In this document: one piece after another, positions 41,801 through 50,096 of the stretch
Layout: each line of letters begins with the position of its first letter
Position numbering within the stretch: position 1 is the first letter of the stretch
Assembly (NCBI RefSeq): GCF_000209165.1
Contig: NC_009068.1
Location: 682,001-746,000 of the forward strand
Direction: 5' to 3'
From: Scheffersomyces stipitis CBS 6054
Lineage: Eukaryota > Ascomycota > Pichiomycetes > Serinales > Debaryomycetaceae
DNA length: 64,000 nt
Program-made: the position numbers and the translations under genes
Notes under the pieces: model-generated
Database searches by the model: none
The model's input: only the letters and a program-made list of their open reading frames with translations
Told to the model about the DNA's origin: nothing

Positions 41801-43801
41801 TGAAGCTGATGGAGTATTTGAATGCGAATGTGATTTATGAATATTGGATTGTGGATGCTCTCTAGGAGGTTGAAGTGGAGGAGGTACTAGAGGCAGTTCA
41901 GAAGATGTAGATTGTGATTGAGATAACACAGAAGGTAGAGGTAGTTGAGTAGCTATATAATTAGATGCACTTGTTTCTTGTAGGTGACTGCTCGGTGGTG
42001 GTGGTGGTGGAGGAGGAGGAGGAGGAGGAGGTGGTGGTGGTGACGGAGCAATTGCAGTCGGAACTTGTGAAGCCGATGTAGAGGCCGGAGTAACTATACT
42101 ACCGATGGCAATCCCACTAGCAACAGAAACATCACTAGCTGTTGGAACTGTTCGAACAGGAGGAACTGAATTACCGACACCAGAAATGTCATTAACATCC
42201 ATAGAAACATGTTGAGGTTGTACCGTTGCTTCTGGAGGATTTACAAGTGCCAAAGGACGTGTAGTCTCTGAAATTTGCGGAGAGTCATCTCTTTGTATAG
42301 GTGAAGTTGACAGATCCCTTGATATGGCTTGGGGGTGATGACGACGAGGAATGTTGGAAAGAGGAATTTCCAGTTCGCTTTCGGATTCACTATCTAACAG
42401 GACTATTTCTACATCTGGAGGAATACTAGAATTGGCATCCTCTTCAATTTTTGTTACAACTCTTGGAGAGCTGGAAGGGGACCTTGCCGGAGTATTCAGC
42501 CTTGGAGCAGGAGTTGCAGAGCCTTCTAGTGACCACGAGCCATCGGAATGTATGAGAACTTGTTCCACATCTGCCAGCACTGTGTTCAATATGTCTGTGA
42601 AGTACTCAGATATGGCAAGATCGTCCACCTTCACATTGCGTTGACAGTAAGGGCAGCTCCATGTAGGAATCTGTGCCTGAGACTGGAGGAAAATCAACGC
42701 ATCAAAGCACTGTGTATGGTCGCAATAGACAGATTGCACGGGATACTTCATCCTTGTGTATGACACGGGGTCTCTGAGCGTTACAGAAATGTCGGAAACT
42801 ACAATATCGTCGTCGTCATTCTGGGCTCGTATTCTATCACGAGTCGAGTTCTTGTGGATCATAGGTCTATTCAAAATGCCCTGTAGGATCTCTTGAATAG
42901 ACACAGTCTGGACGATATAGACATAAAGCAAGAAGGTCTCGGTCGTTCTGGTGTAGACGAACTGGATCTTATTGAGTGCGGGACGCGCACGAAGATGGTT
43001 AGTTATATCGGCTGGTTTCGAAGTTCCTATCTTATTCTTGATCCCCCGGAAATGCTGAACTTGAGATCCATTTACGTGGAGTTCACAAGGTTGTGGAAAA
43101 TGCACTGCAACATCCGTCAGAGCTGGCAGAGAGTTTGCCTGGACGCCACAGAGCACGTACGCCTTAATGGTGCTGTCCAGAGCTAGAAGACTTGATTCGC
43201 TGTCCAGCAACAGGAATGCAATATCACATGTTCCTCTCCCAGATTGGGGAAAACAGGGCTGCGGTGAACCGTGAATGAGTCTTCGAAGCTTATAGAAGGG
43301 GTTATCGGCGAAGTAAAGCGCGTGACGGCGATACGGTGATGACTCGTTGACTCCATACTGATTATGATTAGAATCTGAGCCCAGATGGTTTGAATGTGAA
43401 CGAGACGAATTCGAATTTTGATTTGTAGCATTAACATTACCATTCTGACGTGTCACATTACGTCCACTACTGCTCATCATAGTAGCAAAGTTGTTCATCT
43501 GTCCGGGAACAAACTCTCCCTTCGATATCTTACGATACAAGTCCTTATAGATAGGAAGCTGACGGCCCTCCCCTCTCATGAGAATGAGGACTCTTACGGC
43601 CAAAAGCCTTACTGGATCTTGCAACTCGATCCCATGCTTGAAGTAGTCTTCAATCCGCGCTATCACCTCGTGTCGACGCCCTGTAAGCTTGAAGTCTAGC
43701 AGTCGCAAGATATCCTTGATTTCTGCTACCTTCATCTGGTTGAGCCGTGCGATGGTATCGCTGAACTCCGTTGGAGTCAACCGCGCTATGTCGCTGCTCA
43801 T
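38870..43801 (-). CDS. SIZ1: SUMO E3 ligase, Siz/PIAS family
   Basis: The 1643-aa nuclear SUMO ligase has a SAP DNA-binding motif (about residues 15-50, KVAEIKDILRLLDFKLTGRR), a PINIT domain (about 155-310), and an SP-RING zinc domain (about 340-400) with YCDHTQCFDALIFLQ and WSCPYCQRNV. Two acidic-flanked hydrophobic stretches resemble SUMO-interacting motifs. One follows the RING (VEIV-x-LDSESESE); the other ends the protein (EVISLLSDSEEE). The rest is Ser/Thr/Pro/Gln-rich and includes two long polyproline runs and a coiled-coil region (about 1130-1300). It is far longer than S. cerevisiae Siz1 (904 aa) because of low-complexity expansion. Many CTG codons here should be Ser. Confidence 0.93.
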   Translation of the reverse strand: MSSDIARLTPTEFSDTIARLNQMKVAEIKDILRLLDFKLTGRRHEVIARIEDYFKHGIELQDPVRLLAVRVLILMRGEGRQLPIYKDLYRKISKGEFVPGQMNNFATMMSSSGRNVTRQNGNVNATNQNSNSSRSHSNHLGSDSNHNQYGVNESSPYRRHALYFADNPFYKLRRLIHGSPQPCFPQSGRGTCDIAFLLLDSESSLLALDSTIKAYVLCGVQANSLPALTDVAVHFPQPCELHVNGSQVQHFRGIKNKIGTSKPADITNHLRARPALNKIQFVYTRTTETFLLYVYIVQTVSIQEILQGILNRPMIHKNSTRDRIRAQNDDDDIVVSDISVTLRDPVSYTRMKYPVQSVYCDHTQCFDALIFLQSQAQIPTWSCPYCQRNVKVDDLAISEYFTDILNTVLADVEQVLIHSDGSWSLEGSATPAPRLNTPARSPSSSPRVVTKIEEDANSSIPPDVEIVLLDSESESELEIPLSNIPRRHHPQAISRDLSTSPIQRDDSPQISETTRPLALVNPPEATVQPQHVSMDVNDISGVGNSVPPVRTVPTASDVSVASGIAIGSIVTPASTSASQVPTAIAPSPPPPPPPPPPPPPPPPSSHLQETSASNYIATQLPLPSVLSQSQSTSSELPLVPPPLQPPREHPQSNIHKSHSHSNTPSASNHLVKLDSHPFKDKNVSATAFSSTIPSTTDDSHMEIDSDTPISSIHAPTQSSSHLSSQIPLHSTTNPTTQPLTEEPPHLSLTTPVKRPTGARSKPTPNIFITSHSRLNNRPIYRPKPATGKRPLQEANIRVDNNLRILTARNPAILARSENASSPSISASKKTRTENSSSEMSSERTTVEVSASSSSEKSSSESSLEKSHPPPPPPPPPPPPPPVSDNSTNNSNQSEHTSSTENSQTQDQPAIENHSQNNNSAVEHSHAVGMTILNERSSENQKSVEELPVNTIPSGRPSTTIDLQVRSAHVTSESFKSQHISLAKSINVVATAANVTSSTSSTAQKASETNGTGKELTLAGDTFIGDSQKEVTAKKNANTSAVILSLPSPINSSTLHADGVEDKNGIHSAVIGRSAESTLRPTENLPMASSPSNNGTGIRADIVQHSKTTSPLSALEVNNDNSTITPDLCIDKIRPGVTSHSEAPLADKLRHLVARMIEIEQQLQGVRNVRNQQCADSREHIISYNDYLQESANAILQLKDLMTQLEQQSRIQTHQLVALQDEQLQEKGNLEMKIAASLLNSPEKESRVSYPDIFRKALEDQEKNRSQRKRHEFDVQRQALVERHRLQLKTLQERQQQEKDILSEQVRRLVVEVDLRKLLSVGNVFSHVLDLPEFQQLKAHIKSMTPFAASPSLSTNYGSVSLESGMRSISYANLAPSQKGNSLIAPNSNHGYLISLSPDIRRGHEQQQLLHSQIQQQILQLQPESRHARLLEEQLKQSMKRHDPSFGRSVVSTRYEQPLHSSQAATVSQSQTPTPTPSLQRYASMPTVQYSKSVFDRVADRTSSASESPALKKQRITGLLGIELNQDAISSNVTVTDPVSPINGKIGHMTINSPVSTRHLSIGSRNFTAIESPREPGNRRVSDGSVPPQIHAGVARNVPEGFITEVFRQKNTESNKSTSAPTAANVDHKAGMEVISLLSDSEEE
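41160..41211. repeat. GGA/GGT trinucleotide repeat encoding polyproline in SIZ1
   Basis: Plus-strand (gga)n(ggt)n reads CCN Pro codons on the coding strand, giving about 16 consecutive prolines. Such tracts may vary in length between strains. Confidence 0.9.
41994..42042. repeat. Second GGT/GGA trinucleotide repeat encoding polyproline in SIZ1
   Basis: Mixed ggt/gga triplets encode about 16 prolines upstream (in the protein) of the other run. Together they are the main low-complexity insertions in SIZ1. Confidence 0.9.
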
Positions 43802-45203
43802 GGTGTAGTACTGGCGACACTCTTGTCTACAAATTATTGAAAGAAAGGGGCAAAAATAGACGTTGAATAGGTGTTTTCATTAATCTGATTATTCCTCATG
43901 CCGTAGATAAATTATTCACTATAGTTGGCCGAGAACCTGTATATGGAACTGACCGGTTTTTCTTGTGGACTATAAAGGCTAATGGCCATATTGGATTTGA
44001 ACCTTTTTTGAACACCAAGGAAGAATTTGAATTCTGTTTCAACCTGGTTTCAATCTTTCAAACACTAATTTTGAACATATATGCTTTTGCTGGGTAATAA
44101 AATTGTAACCAAGGTGAATGTAACCTTCCAAGCCGTTGTGGTTCTCCTCGAAATCAATATTATCAGGATCCTGCATCTTATTATCAATCAAAAGTGAAAC
44201 ATCACGTGCAGCTACTATCTTTCTTATTCTTTCTAGTCTGGACAGTTCTTTATCATCATCCTTACATTTCTAACGTCTCTTGACGGAGCTGTTATCGACT
44301 TACGCTTGCTTTCATTTATGCTTGCTTTCATTTATTCAATGAAGAACCTTTTCTTGTGTCTGGATCATCCTGGTTCGTTCACTGGTGCATTCTTACTGCC
44401 CCAGCATTCTACACATGTATCACAATTCACGGCTAGACGCGAGATTCTTCTTTAAAGAAGTCAATGTAATTACACTCACGAGTCTAGCCTGACCCACTCA
44501 AGTCTGTTCTTCTTTCACAAATAGCCTTGCTTTTCGTTTTGCTTTAAGGAATGCAGTGGAAGGCACTTTGCCTGCAGGAATTTGCAATCTTTGATAAGGA
44601 TTTCTGCAATGAAGCAAGCCGTGCTTCAAAAGAGATTTATGAATCGGGAACGAAGTGCACCAGGATAGAGCCATAAAAGGCAACCTGAGACTACTCAATC
44701 ATGTGATGTTTAGATTTCCTCGAACACGCATGTGTTAGTTGTTCAAGGAGAGAGCATTCTGAGTAAGTGCATAATGAGATCGGAAAGAACACAATGTTGC
44801 AGCCTGAAGAAAATGGCAGGGAATTTTCAGGTATAGGAAAGAATCTTATATCGTTCTGTGGGAAGGTGGATTTCCATTACAGTAGTCTATTCTTTCCGGG
44901 AAATCCAACATTCTTGATTATCCTTCAATCCTGCCATAATATCAGACACACAATGAAGTTGCGTATATTTGGCATTATGTATTTATGATAAAAAAAATCC
45001 AGAATAGTAGTATCACTATCACAGACTCGTTGTACTAGAATTATTAGTCGTTTACTGATCGTCACAATTGAACAATCCCAATTACTCTGATCAGATGTCG
45101 GTTGCAAAATTGTCTATTTATACTGCACACAGGTCCAGCCGTTATCGCATCCCCACTATACAAACATCTACCTTTTGATTCCATCATTATTATGTCTATA
45201 TAG
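43802..45203. other. SIZ1 upstream region / VPS17 3' flank
   Basis: 1.4 kb with no supported gene. It contains a perfect 16-bp tandem duplication (44304-44335). Small frames at 44498-44698 and 44767-44988 have no family resemblance. Confidence 0.55.
44304..44335. repeat. 16-bp perfect tandem duplication
   Basis: gcttgctttcatttat occurs twice head-to-tail about 500 bp upstream of the SIZ1 ATG. Confidence 0.9.
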
Positions 45204-46907
45204 CTAGAAAGTAGCTACTCCCAAGAGAGTAGCGGCATTACGCGCGTCTACCACGTTCTTGCTGTCGTCGTCGTCTTCGTTTAACTTTGTGATTTCTGCC
45301 TCCTCTTCCTCTTTTTCCAATCTGTTCTCTCGTTCTTCTTCTTCTTTCTTGAGCGATCTGAAAGTCCGCGAAGACCATGAGTCGCCGTTGGCTGATTGTG
45401 ATTGGCTCAAGTTGTGCTTGAGAGTTGTTAAGTTGTCTCTGTTCAAGCGCGACAAGCCTCCCTTCTGGTCTACGATTCTTATATCCAAACGGATGTTCTC
45501 CAAGTTCTTTAAGTTTTTACGATGGTGGTCTACTTTGTTCAAGGTGAAGTTTTTTAGGAGTTTCTGAAACTTCTTTTCTGTGAATTGAATGATTTCCTTG
45601 CGCTCAAAGAGCATTTCGCCTGAGATACGTTTGACTTGCAAGTTGAGTGACTCCTCCGTCTTCGTAGCATATTCCAAAGAACGAATGGCTTCGTCTACTT
45701 TTATGGGATCTAAAGCACTTTTGTTTTTGATTCTTGTTGCATTCTGGTGCTTTGTCTGTGTCTGGGTTTCGGCCTGAGTTAATTCTCTCATTATCAAATG
45801 ACGATTCGTTAAGGCTTCTTTGATTTGGTAGAAGTCGTTGACCAAACATTGTATACCATCACCAAGCGAGCCCATATCGTTAATGGACTCAATGAGAAGC
45901 AAGTCCGACTGGATCTGTACGATCTTGCTCAACTTCTCCCACATGTTCTTCATGCCCGGATGCGAGTTCTCCGACTGGGCCAACACAGAAAGCTTGTTGC
46001 AAAGATCAAAGACGTGGATCGACAACTGCTTTTCTGTCTTGGAGTTCTTGTCCATCAGCCGGTAGAGCTTCTGGCATTCGAGATAGGCCGACTTGATCAT
46101 TGGCCGGAACTCGGCCAATTCGTCGTACGGATCGTAGGGCACAGCAAGCTGCTTAAGCGTTTTCCGCATCAATCCACTGGCTACAGATGACTTGCGGTTG
46201 CTGTTGATGACTGAATATCCAAAGTCACTCTCTAGGAAATAGACAAACTCCTCATCTCTAACGAGTATAGGATTACTGCAAATCCTATCAAACCACTCTT
46301 GCCACACCTGGTGCAACTGCTTCGTTTCCTCGTCACCTCCGGATGGATACGATGTCACTGCTCCCGGAATGACTGGAACAAAAACTTCTAAATTGGATAT
46401 AGTTAAATACTTGTTGAACTTTACCACCTCGTTGTAGGTACGACGAACTTCCTTATATTTCGCCTGTCGGAACCGAGGTAATCCCTTTAGAGCTGCATCG
46501 AACCGCAATATCGGGTTTCCCACCTTGTTCTTCTCTATGGCCACCAAGCGGATTTGTATCAGGTACTTGTCGGTATATCTTTCTGGAAGCAACTTCCGTA
46601 ACTCAGCTTCAGTCAACTTGCCCATATTGGAAACGTCTGCGTTCTCGTTGGCAGATTCGTCTTGGTCATATTGTTGCTCAGAGATACCGTTTTCATCGTC
46701 CTGTTCATAATCCGGATCGTCGGTGTAACTGTGGCTATATCTTGTATCGCTTTCCGCATTTTCTACTACACTCTCATTCAATGAGGGATAGCCCAGATTG
46801 GCTTGAATAGCCAGACCACTATCGATAACCGAGGGCTCCGCCACCGGTTCTGCAAATGGATTGTTGTTCTCGAAATCGTCGGGATTGTAAGGCACAGCAG
46901 AAGCCAT
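45204..46907 (-). CDS. VPS17: Retromer SNX-BAR subunit Vps17
   Basis: The 567-aa sorting nexin pairs with Vps5 to tubulate endosomes and recycle Vps10 to the Golgi. The N-terminus has the ASAVPYNPDDFENNNPFAE segment typical of Vps17, then an acidic linker. A PX domain (about residues 110-235) binds phosphoinositide, with FRQAKYKEVRRTYNEVVKFNKYL. A helical BAR domain (about 270-510) follows, and the tail is Lys/Glu-rich. S. cerevisiae Vps17 is 551 aa. It lies in tandem with RUP1 upstream on the same strand, 443 bp apart. Confidence 0.92.
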   Translation of the reverse strand: MASAVPYNPDDFENNNPFAEPVAEPSVIDSGLAIQANLGYPSLNESVVENAESDTRYSHSYTDDPDYEQDDENGISEQQYDQDESANENADVSNMGKLTEAELRKLLPERYTDKYLIQIRLVAIEKNKVGNPILRFDAALKGLPRFRQAKYKEVRRTYNEVVKFNKYLTISNLEVFVPVIPGAVTSYPSGGDEETKQLHQVWQEWFDRICSNPILVRDEEFVYFLESDFGYSVINSNRKSSVASGLMRKTLKQLAVPYDPYDELAEFRPMIKSAYLECQKLYRLMDKNSKTEKQLSIHVFDLCNKLSVLAQSENSHPGMKNMWEKLSKIVQIQSDLLLIESINDMGSLGDGIQCLVNDFYQIKEALTNRHLIMRELTQAETQTQTKHQNATRIKNKSALDPIKVDEAIRSLEYATKTEESLNLQVKRISGEMLFERKEIIQFTEKKFQKLLKNFTLNKVDHHRKNLKNLENIRLDIRIVDQKGGLSRLNRDNLTTLKHNLSQSQSANGDSWSSRTFRSLKKEEEERENRLEKEEEEAEITKLNEDDDDSKNVVDARNAATLLGVATF

Positions 46908-47350
46908 CTTAATTTTAAATGCAATTGTCTTGAAGAAGAGTAGTGTTAGTTACTTGACCTTAAGATAGTGTTGATTTTGTCGATGACTTGCGGGGCGGAA
47001 TGACACGTGATGCCCGGATGTCGCAAATCCACTACTATAAGCTACTGCAATCGGAGCAAACAGAATTCAGCTACAACGGTGCCTTTTTCATAATAATTAT
47101 ACTCAATTGATACAATTAACGGAATGTCTTTTTATAATATTTTGGGAAAAAAGCGTATGTTCCCTGGCATTTATTTTGGTCTTTTTTACAAGAAGTTCTC
47201 TTTATATGTACTCAATTCTTTCTCGTTTTACTTTAAGCATGCTTGTCATTGGAACTATTATTCTCTTGAATTTCTACTTGTACTCCATTCGATTTTTGTA
47301 CATTCTTTCTTTCATTATGATTTGTACGTTTCTTCATGACTCTCATCTAT
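46908..47350. other. Intergenic, RUP1 3' end to VPS17 start
   Basis: 443 bp, T-rich on the plus strand. Two overlapping hydrophobic frames (47107-47415, 47124-47339) are products of base composition and are not called. Confidence 0.5.
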
Positions 47351-49402
47351 CTATAGATCTATCAACTTTTCATCATTATCCTTGTCGTTTTCTGGTTCAT
47401 TTTCCTTATTTGTAGACTCTTCTTCACTCTTCTCGTCATCACTATCAATCGCTACATCGTCATCGTCGTCATCATCATCTTCGTCATCGTCGTCATCGTC
47501 ATCGTCGTCCAGATAGAAACGTTTGATGTCATCTTGAAGGACTTCGTTGTCGCGGTCAAAGAAGTTCTTAAGCTCTCCAACAATAGGGATCTCGTTATTC
47601 TGTTGAACCTCCTCTTCTGTTGCATAGATAAGAATCAATTGTCTACTAGTGTTTTTGCTGTAGTCCAAGATAAATGAGTAAACGCCGTTAAAATCCATAG
47701 AATGAACACTGTAATCGACTACTCGCTTGTCTGACGTGCAAACAGCATTGAAATACACCCATCCCTGGTTTTCAGCATGCACCTTGCTACGGAAGAAGTA
47801 CTCAGTGTCTGAACAAATTACTCCTACTAAGAGATACTTCGTAAGAGGGGGAACTTCGGGATAGCCACTAATTCTTGAGACGATACTACGGTAGTTGGAA
47901 GTGTCTAATGTGGATAATTCTTTGCTCAAACTGTTAAGTTCAGCTGTGAGTTCAGCTGACTTGTCTCTTATGCTCTCTGTCAAAGTTGATAAATCTATTG
48001 CTGCTTCTTTACTGTCTGCCTTCTCCAAGTAACCAATAGTGGACTGCAATATGGCCTTAATTTTTTTCCCTTCAAATGAGTTGTAGCTCATAATTTCCTG
48101 AGTGATGACGGTTCTTCTTTTCATGATCTCCAAACGCTTACGCACCATCTCTGTGATAACATCTGAGTATTTGGAGCTGAAAACCTCGGGATAGAACTCT
48201 TCTTCAACCTGGAAAGGTTCACCCATAAACCCGTCATCGTCTCCGGCGAGCTGAATTGTCAAGATCGGTGCGATATTGACAAATCGTACAGTTCCAAGAG
48301 TGTCTTCGTCATGCCAGAAGATGGAAGCTAGGGATTCAAAGAGATTGCTTCCTCTAGATTCAAAATCAATTGGTACCAGATACAGCTCGTTACGGACGTT
48401 TTCCAAGACGCTTTCTACCTGCGATTCAAAGAGCTTGTCGAATTCATTGTCTCCGCCAAAAAGCTTCTGGTACTCAACATTTAAGTAGTGGTAGAACCTA
48501 GGAATGAGATCATCTACATCCTCAATCCGGTCGCCGAGCTCGCGCCGGAAACCTCCAGGGAGGTTCTTCATCAAGTCGTGGGCGGTCATAAACGAACGTT
48601 GACTTGCGGGAGTTAGGAATGCCACCACTCGCTGAATCTCCAGGATAAACCTGAACGCTGTGGCCAGGGGCTCGTCGAATTCGGTGGGCACAACCACTGT
48701 CAACTCACTGAAGTTGTTGTACCAGTTTTTCTCGTAAGATGAGTCGAAGCTTGCAGTATCGTGTAATACGAGCTGCGAAAACCGGTCGATCTGTGCCGCA
48801 ATTACAATCAATGGAACGATGTAGTTCTCTAAATAGCCAGCTGAACCAACGAGAACCGAGGGTGGGCCCTCCTTAGACCTGGCAAACGAATCGACTCGAG
48901 CATAGATAGTCTCGCCGTAGGCGTACCGCATTTCAGAATCGTCCATATCGTAGTTGTCAGGATTGGACTCCCTGTCGTATTCGTAGGTATTATTTCGAAG
49001 GGTTCCAGAGGCAGTTCCGCTGTGACCTGCCACATTCTGATTGGTCACATTTTCGTGACTCTGGCTGCTACTCTCGTATTTGTTGTGGTTGTTGTAACTG
49101 ACATTCTGTCTAGGGTTATTGTAATTGTATGTCGTATCTGAGTCGTTAGCGTTGCTCAAATCGCTGAAGTTGGGGATATCCTCTGGATTACGAATTCCGA
49201 CCGTATCATGGTAGGCAACCATCTGGAGATTGGAACTGAGATCGTCTGGCGGTTGCACAGAGGCTGTTGGAGTCTCTGTGGGATCACCAAAGAGAAAGGC
49301 TATGGCCCGTTCGAGATCATAATCGCACTGGACAAGAGCCTCCAGAGCCTCGGACTCCAGGAAGCCCATCTCCATCAACTGGGATGTCTTTTCTGATTCC
49401 AT
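47351..49402 (-). CDS. RUP1: UBA-domain protein Rup1 (Rsp5/Ubp2 partner)
   Basis: The 683-aa protein has an N-terminal UBA domain (residues 5-40, QLMEMGFLESEALEALVQ and DLERAIAFLFGD). The large middle region is shared with S. cerevisiae Rup1 (671 aa): APILTI/L, EEFYPEVFSSKYSDVI, KRLEIMKRRTVITQEI and SFEGKKIKAILQSTIGYL. An Asp-rich acidic tail (about 18 Asp near residue 640) is also a feature of Rup1. Rup1 links the ubiquitin ligase Rsp5 to the deubiquitinase Ubp2 and tunes K63-linked chain removal. The ATG at 49402 is divergent from RRS1. Assignment rests on architecture and recalled similarity. Confidence 0.85.
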   Translation of the reverse strand: MESEKTSQLMEMGFLESEALEALVQCDYDLERAIAFLFGDPTETPTASVQPPDDLSSNLQMVAYHDTVGIRNPEDIPNFSDLSNANDSDTTYNYNNPRQNVSYNNHNKYESSSQSHENVTNQNVAGHSGTASGTLRNNTYEYDRESNPDNYDMDDSEMRYAYGETIYARVDSFARSKEGPPSVLVGSAGYLENYIVPLIVIAAQIDRFSQLVLHDTASFDSSYEKNWYNNFSELTVVVPTEFDEPLATAFRFILEIQRVVAFLTPASQRSFMTAHDLMKNLPGGFRRELGDRIEDVDDLIPRFYHYLNVEYQKLFGGDNEFDKLFESQVESVLENVRNELYLVPIDFESRGSNLFESLASIFWHDEDTLGTVRFVNIAPILTIQLAGDDDGFMGEPFQVEEEFYPEVFSSKYSDVITEMVRKRLEIMKRRTVITQEIMSYNSFEGKKIKAILQSTIGYLEKADSKEAAIDLSTLTESIRDKSAELTAELNSLSKELSTLDTSNYRSIVSRISGYPEVPPLTKYLLVGVICSDTEYFFRSKVHAENQGWVYFNAVCTSDKRVVDYSVHSMDFNGVYSFILDYSKNTSRQLILIYATEEEVQQNNEIPIVGELKNFFDRDNEVLQDDIKRFYLDDDDDDDDDEDDDDDDDDVAIDSDDEKSEEESTNKENEPENDKDNDEKLIDL
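47455..47510. repeat. GAC/GAT trinucleotide repeat (poly-Asp) in RUP1
   Basis: The plus strand reads repeated cgtcat/catcat, giving 17-18 nearly uninterrupted Asp codons in the RUP1 tail. This is a likely length-variable tract. Confidence 0.9.
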
Positions 49403-50096
49403 GTTGCAGAATTGGATGAGAAGAGAACAGAAGTGAGAATTGATTCAAAATGGAGTGAAATAGTGTGAGTGAGACTGGGAGCGAAAGTGAAAGTGAAATA
49501 TAGCTAAAGTTATTAAACAGTGAGGCTAGTGAGAAATAGCGAGAAAAAATGAGCGTAGTGAGAATTGCGAGGACCTTTTAGCGAGGCTAAGTGAATTTCC
49601 AGCGAGACTAGCGAAAATAGCGAGAGAGCAAGTTGAGAGTAGTGAGAACAGGCCCATATGATATTCATCAAATTCCATTCTCTTCTAGCTTGTGTAACCA
49701 CTTCTTACCATTTATATCAAACAAACCACATTTACAAAGTGTATATTCCATTTGGTATCTGTTTTTAGTGCCAACATTTAAACCCTTTATCCTCATCTCT
49801 CAATATCTCTCCCTTTTTTTCATTTTTGCACCCAAACACTATACAACCACATGCAACTGATATACCCTCCAACAAATACCAATTGGGTAAAATTACATCA
49901 GCTGACTCTACTCTTTCGCTGTTGATATTTCTCCTATACATCCCCTTCTTACTCCAGTGTGTCTACTATCTTATCTTTCCAAAGTAAAACTCGACTGACT
50001 CATCTAGCAACACAAAAAGGGTGTGCATATCTGCTCTCATCAAATTTTTTTCAATTCTATTCAAATCATCTCCATCTCTTCTGGAACAACCAGTTC
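49403..50096. promoter_or_regulatory. Divergent RUP1/RRS1 promoter with AGYGAG repeats
   Basis: From about 49440 to 49650 the element agtgaga/agcgaga recurs more than ten times in degenerate form (for example tagtgagaaatagcgag, cagcgagactagcgaaa). The rest towards RRS1 is C/T-rich on the plus strand, usual for yeast translation genes. Function is unknown. Confidence 0.5.

Noticed and set aside
41160..42042. GGA/GGT runs considered as free microsatellites
   Set aside because: They are in frame within SIZ1 and encode polyproline, so they are listed as coding repeats and not as independent elements.
47107..47415. Hydrophobic 102-codon frame between VPS17 and RUP1
   Set aside because: It arises from a T-rich tract and overlaps the RUP1 stop end. 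A second frame of similar type overlaps it, so it is compositional.
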